NCBI RefSeq assembly: GCF_001559075.2
Contig: NZ_CP014015.2
Coordinates: 4,464,001 to 4,528,000, forward strand
Direction of reading: 5' to 3'
Source of the DNA: Citrobacter amalonaticus
GTDB lineage: Bacteria; Pseudomonadota; Gammaproteobacteria; Enterobacterales; Enterobacteriaceae
DNA: 64,000 nt
Positions 58,069-64,000 of this stretch are shown here, in pieces; the first letter of the stretch is position 1, and each line of letters begins with the position of its first letter. Below the pieces are notes generated by a model. It did no database searches. It worked only from the letters and a program-made list of their open reading frames with translations, and was not told the DNA's origin. A program made the position numbers and the translations under genes.

Positions 58069-59019
58069 ATGGCTATGTATCAAAACATGCTGGTGGTTAT
58101 CGATCCGAATCAGGACGATCAACCTGCGTTACGGCGTGCGGTTTATTTGCATCAACGGATTGGTGGCAAAATTAAAGCCTTTTTGCCGATCTATGACTTT
58201 TCCTACGAGATGACCACCCTGCTGTCGCCCGATGAGCGTACGGCAATGCGCCAGGGCGTCATTAGTCAACGCACGGCGTGGATACGCGAACAAGCAAAAT
58301 ACTACATTGAAGCAGGCGTTCCTGTTGACATTAAAGTGGTCTGGCACAACCGTCCTTTTGAAGCCATTATTCAGGAAGTGATCAGCGCCGGGCACGATCT
58401 GGTGCTGAAAATGGCGCATCAGCATGACCGACTGGAGGCCGTGATCTTCACTCCTACCGACTGGCATCTGCTGCGTAAATGTCCAAGTCCGGTATGGATG
58501 GTGAAAGATCAGCCCTGGCCGGAAGGCGGCAAAGCGCTGGTGGCGGTGAACCTCGCCAGTGAAGAGCCCTACCACAATGCACTGAATGAAAAACTGGTGA
58601 AAGAGACGCTGCAACTCGCCGAACAGGTTAACCATACTGAGGTGCATCTGGTCGGGGCCTACCCTGTCACGCCGATCAATATCGCGATTGAACTGCCGGA
58701 ATTTGATCCCAGCGTCTACAACGATGCGATTCGCGGTCAGCACCTGCTGGCAATGAAAGCGCTGCGGCAAAAATTCAGTATCGACGAGAAAGTCACACAC
58801 GTTGAGAAAGGATTACCGGAAGAGGTGATCCCCGATTTAGCGGAACATTTGCAGGCGGGGATTGTGGTTCTGGGTACAGTGGGCCGCACGGGAATTTCCG
58901 CGGCCTTCCTGGGGAATACGGCAGAACAGGTCATCGATCATCTGCGTTGTGACCTGCTGGTCATCAAACCTGACCAGTATCAGACGCCCGTTGAACTCGA
59001 CGACGAAGAAGACGACTAA
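58069..59019 (+). CDS. uspE: Tandem universal stress protein UspE
   Basis: Cytosolic protein of 316 residues with two Usp domains in one chain; in E. coli needed for cell aggregation, motility and UV/oxidative resistance. Domain 1 from MAMYQNMLVVIDPNQDD, domain 2 from GGKALVAVNLASEE, with IVVLGTVGRTGISAAFLGNTAEQVIDHLRCDLLVIK carrying the G-x2-G-x9-G-N/S motif near the end. Start after AAGGAGACCCTGT. The acidic tail ELDDEEDD is as in E. coli. Confidence 0.97.
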   Translation: MAMYQNMLVVIDPNQDDQPALRRAVYLHQRIGGKIKAFLPIYDFSYEMTTLLSPDERTAMRQGVISQRTAWIREQAKYYIEAGVPVDIKVVWHNRPFEAIIQEVISAGHDLVLKMAHQHDRLEAVIFTPTDWHLLRKCPSPVWMVKDQPWPEGGKALVAVNLASEEPYHNALNEKLVKETLQLAEQVNHTEVHLVGAYPVTPINIAIELPEFDPSVYNDAIRGQHLLAMKALRQKFSIDEKVTHVEKGLPEEVIPDLAEHLQAGIVVLGTVGRTGISAAFLGNTAEQVIDHLRCDLLVIKPDQYQTPVELDDEEDD

Positions 59020-59036
59020 CGCGTTGTAAAAAAACG

Positions 59037-59067
59037 AAAGGCCCAATTATTTGGGCCTTTTCTTTTA
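59037..59067. terminator. Bidirectional terminator uspE / ynaJ
   Basis: AAAGGCCCAA, TTAT loop, TTGGGCCTTT with T-rich sequence on both strands. It sits between the convergent uspE and ynaJ genes. Confidence 0.93.
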
Positions 59068-59325
59068 GTGCTTGTCCTCACCGCCAAGGAAATAAATCCC
59101 CAACGGGATGGCCAGCAGCACGGTGAAAACCAGACTATAGACGAAAATCATTGATGACTGAATGACATACATCGACGTCGTCCAGTCAGAAAGCGGAATA
59201 TCGTACTGTTCAATCACCCCACCGATCGTGGCGCGCGTGACAACCGATGCGGCAATAATAAACACACCCAGCAGGCAGAGCAGAAACTTTTTGCCCTTCG
59301 CCGTCTTCAGCTTTTCCATTATCAT
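59065..59325 (-). CDS. ynaJ: YnaJ, DUF2534 inner membrane protein
   Basis: 86-residue membrane protein of unknown role, one residue longer than E. coli YnaJ as I recall it. Two hydrophobic helices (about 13-31 and 52-77) around a loop GGVIEQYDIPLSDWTTSMYVIQS. The start ATG follows AAGGACACTACG. Between uspE and ynaI, as in E. coli. Confidence 0.93.
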   Translation of the reverse strand: MIMEKLKTAKGKKFLLCLLGVFIIAASVVTRATIGGVIEQYDIPLSDWTTSMYVIQSSMIFVYSLVFTVLLAIPLGIYFLGGEDKH

Positions 59326-59568
59326 CGTAGTGTCCTTCTGTTACCAAATTTTTGTTACCTTGGCGCAACAATACCATGACATTATGAAAAAGTCTGCATC
59401 AGTTCCCCCGATAAATCCGTCACATTGAAAGCTTCTTGGCGTAAAATCGCTGAAAGCGCTATTTATTACCCCTTTTTATTGATGACTTGAATGTTTATCC
59501 TGAGTACCATTAGTAATATACAGGTTATTTCTTGTCATTTCAGAGGCAGCGGAAAGCCGGGGATAAAT

Positions 59569-60588
59569 ATGTTTGCAGAGCTGTTCGTCAAAAACATCTT
59601 CAATCTGACGGTTATTTTAAGTAGCGTCTTTAGCTTAATCCTGATGAATGTTTTCTTTCGTCATGCACATAAACGCAAGAAAGGGTTTGTCTTCCATACG
59701 GCTCAGTTTCTTATTTATGCGCTGATGATCGGTACATTAGGACGCATCGCTAATACCGTTATTACTCATTATAACATCAGCGCGGTTTCATCCAGTATTA
59801 TCGACTTTGTTTGTACGTCGTTGATTGCCCTGATTTTGACGATAAAACTGTTTCTGGTGATTAATCAGTTTGAAAAATCGCAAATTAAAAAAGGGCGAGA
59901 CGTCACCAGCGCGCGAATCTTATCGCGGATTATCAAAATCACCCTCATTGTCGTCATTATTTTGCTTTATGGTGAACACTTCGGCATGAGCCTGTCGGGA
60001 TTACTCACCTTTGGCGGTATCGGCGGCATCGCCGTGGGCATGGCAGGGAAAGATATCCTGAGCAACTTCTTTTCCGGCATTATGTTGTATTTCGATCGCC
60101 CATTCAGTATCGGCGACTGGGTGCGTTCCCCGGATCGCAATATTGAAGGCACCGTGGCGGAAATTGGCTGGCGGATGACCAAAATCACCACCTTTGATCA
60201 TCGTCCGTTATACGTTCCTAACTCTGTCTTTTCCTCGATTAGCGTAGAGAATCCCGGCCGGATGAGCAACCGTCGAATCAACACGGTTGTCGGGTTACGT
60301 TACGAAGATGCCAGTAAAGTGGGTACGATCGTCAATGCCATTCGGCAAATGCTACAAACCCATGCCGATATCGATCAGCAACAAACGCTGCTGGTCTATT
60401 TTAACGGCTTTGGTGACTCTTCATTAAATATTATGGTGTATTGTTTTACCCGGACAACGGTCTGGGAAGAGTGGTTAGCGGTTCAGCAACAGGTTTATCT
60501 TAATATTATTGATATCGTGCAGAGCCATGGCGCTGATTTCGCCTTCCCGAGCCAGACACTCTATCTCAATAATAGCAGTCAGGGTTAA
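59569..60588 (+). CDS. ynaI: Low-conductance mechanosensitive channel YnaI (MscS family)
   Basis: Heptameric inner-membrane channel that opens under membrane tension. 339 residues (E. coli 343). Four or five hydrophobic helices in the N-terminal half, the pore helix LTFGGIGGIAVGMAGKDILSNFFSGIML (about 145-172) and the soluble MscS beta and alpha/beta domains. Start MFAELFVKNIFNL by alignment with E. coli; its ribosome site is weak and an in-frame ATG lies 26 codons upstream. Confidence 0.93.
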   Translation: MFAELFVKNIFNLTVILSSVFSLILMNVFFRHAHKRKKGFVFHTAQFLIYALMIGTLGRIANTVITHYNISAVSSSIIDFVCTSLIALILTIKLFLVINQFEKSQIKKGRDVTSARILSRIIKITLIVVIILLYGEHFGMSLSGLLTFGGIGGIAVGMAGKDILSNFFSGIMLYFDRPFSIGDWVRSPDRNIEGTVAEIGWRMTKITTFDHRPLYVPNSVFSSISVENPGRMSNRRINTVVGLRYEDASKVGTIVNAIRQMLQTHADIDQQQTLLVYFNGFGDSSLNIMVYCFTRTTVWEEWLAVQQQVYLNIIDIVQSHGADFAFPSQTLYLNNSSQG

Positions 60589-60616
60589 AGTAAAACGCTA
60601 TTCGCGACACGTGATA

Positions 60617-60641
60617 GCCTCAGGACATATTGACCTGAGGC
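60617..60641. terminator. Hairpin between ynaI and the VOC gene
   Basis: GCCTCAGG and CCTGAGGC (8-base arms, 9-base loop) between convergent genes, without a clear T run. Confidence 0.45.
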
Positions 60642-60671
60642 ACCTTACTCAGATAATGCGTTATTATCCGT

Positions 60672-61055
60672 TCACTCAACAATTTCGATAAAATTCCCGT
60701 CCGGGTCTTTGATGACCGCTTCATAATAACCGTCCCCGGTCGTACGCGGTGGTGAAACCAGAATCCCCTGCGCCTGCGCTTTTTTTGCCAGCGCATCCAC
60801 TTTTTTAGCACTGCCAACCGCGATCGCCAGATGCACCCACCCGGTCGTCTGGTTATCCGGGCGCAGGGCTCGCAGTGCGGGTTTCGTCATCAGTTCAATC
60901 GCAATATCATCACCGATGCGCACAAAGTAAGATTCGAATCCGGGATTGTTCTTGCTGATGTATTTCTCATTAAGCGTTCCGCCAAAAAAGCCAGACCAGA
61001 AGCGCGCCTGCGCCTCCAGTTCCGTGGTCCATAGCGCCATATGTGCGATTTTCAT
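60672..61055 (-). CDS. VOC-family (glyoxalase/bleomycin-resistance-like) protein
   Basis: 127-residue cytosolic VOC-fold protein. Two beta-alpha-beta-beta-beta units: KIAHMALWTTELEAQARFWSGFFGG at the start, TGWVHLAIAVGSAKKVDALAKKAQ, and GDGYYEAVIKDPDGNFIEIVE at the end. Candidate metal ligands are His4, Glu54 (AIELMTKP), His73 and Glu124, the usual VOC set. Reaction unknown. Start after GAGGTGAAAC. Divergent from the DeoR-type regulator, which may control it. Confidence 0.85.
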   Translation of the reverse strand: MKIAHMALWTTELEAQARFWSGFFGGTLNEKYISKNNPGFESYFVRIGDDIAIELMTKPALRALRPDNQTTGWVHLAIAVGSAKKVDALAKKAQAQGILVSPPRTTGDGYYEAVIKDPDGNFIEIVE

Positions 61056-61153
61056 GTTTCACCTCGTTTCAACCCGTCAGAATGTTGACAGCACCGACCG
61101 TTTTGCCCGATCATGCGCTATATTGCTCGATGATATGGTTTTCAGGATTTATT

Positions 61154-61924
61154 ATGCTCGATTATGCAGCTTTCCCGGAACAACGACAAGCCCTGATTCA
61201 GCAGATCCTGCAGGAGAATGGGCGCGTGGTATGCAGTGACCTCGCCTCCCGGCTGAACGTGTCGGAGCACACGATTCGCCGCGATCTCCATGAACTCAGC
61301 AAGGAAGGCATCTGCAAGAAAGTGTATGGCGGCGCGGTAATGATGCTGCCGGAAGCGGGTGACTATTCGATCCGCAAAACGAAGAAGCCAGATCAAAAGA
61401 GCAGTATCGCGCAAAAATGTGCACGACTGGTCAAATCCGGTAGCTGTATTTTTATCGACACCGGCACGACCAACCTGGCGATGGCGGAGGCGCTTCCGGC
61501 AGAACTCTCTTTGACCGTGGTGACCAACTCGCCGGAAATCGCTGCCGTACTGTTAAAAAAGCCTCTGTATGACGTCATCATGCTCGGCGGTCAGCTGCAG
61601 CGCTCTTCGGGTGGTTGCGTCGGCGCATCGGCGATCGCGCAGGTTCAGGGGATGTTATTCGACCAGGGGTTTATCGGCGGCTGTGCGATGGCGCCGGAAT
61701 CCGGTCTGACCGGGTTTGATTACGCCGATTGTGAATTTAAGCGCGCAGTGCTCCGGCAGTGCAATGAGACCATTGTCGCGCTGACGGCAGACAAGATCCC
61801 GGCCGTGGCTCGCTATGTTGTCGCCCAAAGTGGTGAGATCGATGTCATTGTGGTTGAAGCGAATATCAGCAAGGAGTACTGCGAGGCGTTTCGCGAACAT
61901 GATATTCGCATTTATACAGTGTGA
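61154..61924 (+). CDS. DeoR/GlpR-family transcriptional regulator
   Basis: 256-residue repressor type. N-terminal HTH (about 6-58) with the family signature VVCSDLASRLNVSEHTIRRDLHELSKEG and KKVYGGAVM. The C-terminal sensor domain has the sugar-phosphate-isomerase-like fold: FIDTGTTNLAMAEALP, VVTNSPEIAAVL, IMLGGQLQRSSGG, FIGGCAMAPESGLTGFDYADCEFKRAVLRQC. The usual ligand is a phosphorylated sugar; the target is not known. The start MLDYAAFPEQRQALI has AGGA six bases upstream. Convergent with mppA. Confidence 0.86.
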   Translation: MLDYAAFPEQRQALIQQILQENGRVVCSDLASRLNVSEHTIRRDLHELSKEGICKKVYGGAVMMLPEAGDYSIRKTKKPDQKSSIAQKCARLVKSGSCIFIDTGTTNLAMAEALPAELSLTVVTNSPEIAAVLLKKPLYDVIMLGGQLQRSSGGCVGASAIAQVQGMLFDQGFIGGCAMAPESGLTGFDYADCEFKRAVLRQCNETIVALTADKIPAVARYVVAQSGEIDVIVVEANISKEYCEAFREHDIRIYTV

Positions 61925-61959
61925 TCAGCAGGCGCGTTCCCGCGCCCGCTGACAGATGG

Positions 61960-63573
61960 TTAATGCTTGATGATGTACATGGTCCGGCTGTAGGCCACAT
62001 CTTCCGGGTTCATGATCGGATACCCTTTCAGCCACGGCTTGATTAAGCGCCCGTTGGTGTACTGATAAATTGGCGCGATGGGCGCCTGCTCCATGAGGAT
62101 TTTTTCCGCCGCATTGTAGTCCGCGTTACGCGCTTTATCAGTGTTTTCCATCGTCGCCTGAGTGATGACTTTGTCATACGCCGGGTCGTTAAAACGGGAA
62201 ATATTGCCGGAGTGCGTCGACGTCAGCAGCGACAGGAAAGTGGAAGGTTCGTTGTAATCCCCCACCCAGGAAGCGCGAATCACATCAAAGTTCCCGGTAT
62301 TACGGCTGTCGATGTAAGTTTTCCACTCCTGGTTTTGCAGCTTTACATCCACACCTAAGTTTTTCTTCCACATCGAAGCTACCGCGATGGCGATTTTCTG
62401 GTGGTTCTCAGAGGTGTTGTACAACAGCGTCAGGTTAAGCGGCTTCTGCGGACCGTATCCCGCCGCACGCAACAGCGTTTTCGCCTGGGCATTCAGCTCT
62501 TCCTGACTCATCTGCTCGAACGGAGACGGTTCAGGCGTAAAGCCGGCAGTGACGTCCGGCGTAAAATGCCAGGCCGGTTTTTCCCCGGTCCCCAACACTT
62601 TCTCCGCCATAATGCGACGGTCGATGGTCATGCTCAGCGCCAGACGCACGCGGGAATCCGCCGTTGGCCCTTTCTGCGTGTTAAAGGCGTAGTAATAGGT
62701 CCCCAACTGCGGTGGCGTATAGACCTGCCCCGGAATGTCCTTTAACAGCTTCTGGTACATATTTTTCGGGAAGGACTCGGTGATATCAATATCCCCCGCC
62801 AGGTACCGTTTGGTGGCCGAGGACTCCTGATTAATCGGCAGGAAAGTCACTTTTTGCAGCACCGTTTTACCGTTATCCCAGTACTGCGTATTCGGCACCA
62901 CCACCAGCTTTTCATTCACCACGCGATCCTGCAACACGTAGGCACCGTTACCCACCAGGTTGCCCGGTTTGGTCCAGTCTTTACCGCTTGCCACGTTGGC
63001 TTTTTGCACCGGATAGAACGCAAAGCTGGCGGTGAGATTGGCGAACCACGGCAGCGGTTTATCCAGTTGCACTCTCAGGGTTCGGGCATCAATGGCGGTC
63101 ACGCCGAGCTTATCAGGCGTCGCTTTGCCATCAATGATCGCCTGGGCGTTATTAACCCCTGCCAGCGCGGCAAACCACGCAAAGGGCGACAGCGTTTTCG
63201 GGTCCACCAGACGCTGCCAGCTATAGACAAAATCCTGGGCGGTCACCGGCGTGCCATCTGACCAGCATGCATTATCCCGTAGCGTAAACGTCCAGATTCG
63301 ATTGTCGTTGCTTTTCCATTGTGTGGCGACGCCAGGCACGATTTCGCCCTTCTCGTTCTGGTTCACCAGTCCTTCAAACAGATCGCGAATAACCTGAATT
63401 TCCGGCAGGCCAACCGCTTTAGCCGGATCAAGCGTCGCCGGTTCATCTTTTATATGGCGAACCAGCTCCTGCTTCTCTGCCAGTACCGTTCCGCTGGGAA
63501 CATCCGCAGCATATGACAGAGAAATGCTGCTAACCAACAGCGCACAACAGGTTACTGAAACAGCGTGCTTCAT
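61960..63573 (-). CDS. mppA: Murein tripeptide/oligopeptide-binding protein MppA
   Basis: Periplasmic solute-binding protein that delivers L-Ala-gamma-D-Glu-meso-DAP to the Opp permease for peptidoglycan recycling. 537 residues, as in E. coli. Signal peptide MKHAVSVTCCALLVSSISLSYA; SBP_bac_5 fold with VRHIKDEPATLDPAKAVGLPE and NTQYWDNGKTVLQKVTFLPI. Close to OppA but context with mpaA fixes the identity. Start after GAGGGGACTCT. Divergent from mpaA. Confidence 0.96.
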   Translation of the reverse strand: MKHAVSVTCCALLVSSISLSYAADVPSGTVLAEKQELVRHIKDEPATLDPAKAVGLPEIQVIRDLFEGLVNQNEKGEIVPGVATQWKSNDNRIWTFTLRDNACWSDGTPVTAQDFVYSWQRLVDPKTLSPFAWFAALAGVNNAQAIIDGKATPDKLGVTAIDARTLRVQLDKPLPWFANLTASFAFYPVQKANVASGKDWTKPGNLVGNGAYVLQDRVVNEKLVVVPNTQYWDNGKTVLQKVTFLPINQESSATKRYLAGDIDITESFPKNMYQKLLKDIPGQVYTPPQLGTYYYAFNTQKGPTADSRVRLALSMTIDRRIMAEKVLGTGEKPAWHFTPDVTAGFTPEPSPFEQMSQEELNAQAKTLLRAAGYGPQKPLNLTLLYNTSENHQKIAIAVASMWKKNLGVDVKLQNQEWKTYIDSRNTGNFDVIRASWVGDYNEPSTFLSLLTSTHSGNISRFNDPAYDKVITQATMENTDKARNADYNAAEKILMEQAPIAPIYQYTNGRLIKPWLKGYPIMNPEDVAYSRTMYIIKH

Positions 63574-63756
63574 AGAGTCCCCTCAATCCGGCTTATTCAC
63601 GATGGCGTAATTATTTGTTTCGCCTGAAGGAAATGCAAACATCTTCCTGCAGAAAATTGATATTACGACTAAAAATCTGTCCATGCGAAAACGATTTGAT
63701 TATCGACCCAATTTGCACAACACTGCGAGTAATAATCCCTGAATTCAGAGACGCTT

Positions 63757-64000
63757 ATGACCGTTACCCGCCCTCGCGCCGAACGCGGCGCCTTTCCGCC
63801 AGGAACCGAACATTATGGACGTTCACTGTTGGGTGCACCGCTGATCTGGTTTCCGGCAGCCGTTGCCAGTCGTGACAGTGGCTTGATTATCGCGGGAACG
63901 CACGGCGACGAAAACGCATCAGTGGTCACGCTCTCCTGCGCACTGCGCACGCTGACGCCTTCACTGCGCCGCCACCATGTGATCCTCGCAGTGAACCCGG
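63757..64000 (+). CDS. mpaA: Murein peptide amidase A MpaA, 3' end outside window
   Basis: Cytosolic M14-type zinc carboxypeptidase that splits the gamma-D-Glu-DAP bond of recycled murein tripeptide. The first 81 residues are present, starting MTVTRPRAERGAFPPGTEHY, near-identical to E. coli, with the zinc motif GTHGDENAS (His and Glu ligands at about 49-52). Works directly after MppA-mediated uptake; the two genes are divergent. Confidence 0.95.
   Translation, partial: MTVTRPRAERGAFPPGTEHYGRSLLGAPLIWFPAAVASRDSGLIIAGTHGDENASVVTLSCALRTLTPSLRRHHVILAVNP

Noticed and set aside
63615..63875. 86-codon plus-strand frame over the mpaA start
   Set aside because: Different frame from mpaA, whose N-terminus from 63757 is nearly identical to E. 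coli.

Overview
The window is chromosomal DNA from a member of the Enterobacteriaceae in the Escherichia/Salmonella/Citrobacter group. Gene order follows the E. coli K-12 stretch around trg, aldA, hrpA, ldhA, fnr and mppA. The frmRA pair beside trg and the Salmonella-type FrmR sequence point to the Salmonella/Citrobacter side. A Citrobacter-like genome is the best guess, but the species cannot be fixed from the sequence alone. There are no rRNA or tRNA genes, CRISPR arrays or intact insertion sequences.

Layout. 1-7541: trg (C-terminus outside the window), formaldehyde detoxification (frmRA with a clear operator), cybB, an intact gapC, aldA and ydcF. 7542-13553: an MHS-type MFS transporter, then a three-gene efflux set (DHA2 pump, HlyD-type adaptor, NodT-type outer membrane lipoprotein). 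13554-23009: REP repeats, hrpA, azoR, a GFA-fold protein, pdxI/ydbC and the ydbH-ynbE-ydbL operon. 23305-29320: a chaperone-usher fimbrial locus (subunit, usher, chaperone, adhesin) with a small winged-helix regulator. It sits between ydbH and ldhA, which are neighbours in E. coli, and has an 11-base C/G run in front of the subunit gene. 29873-40083: ldhA, hslJ, ydbJ, an NlpC/P60 protein, ydbK, the small RNA MicC, ompN, a KTSC protein, uspF and an MFS transporter. 40267-44327: an integrase scar beside a Rac-type attachment site in ttcA, then dbpA, a small proline-rich ORF, the small RNA FnrS with its FNR box, and zntB. 44417-49386: a chemoreceptor without a ligand domain and two cyclic-di-GMP proteins (MHYT-GGDEF-EAL and PAS-GGDEF). 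49431-55471: pcaIJFBDC with divergent pcaR. 55468-64000: smrA, the small RNA McaS, ogt, fnr, uspE, ynaJ, ynaI, a VOC protein with a divergent DeoR-type regulator, mppA and the start of mpaA.

How it works together. Much of the window concerns the oxygen, redox and surface-lifestyle switch. fnr and its small RNA fnrS both carry FNR boxes, with ldhA and ydbK nearby. MicC and McaS (outer membrane and motility/biofilm control) lie alongside receptors, cyclic-di-GMP enzymes and fimbriae. The pca genes convert 3-carboxymuconate to succinyl-CoA and acetyl-CoA, but the ring-opening dioxygenase is not here. The most notable items are the possible phase-variable fimbrial promoter, the three recognisable small RNAs with their control sites, the Rac-site prophage scar, and the small proline-rich ORF between FnrS and dbpA.
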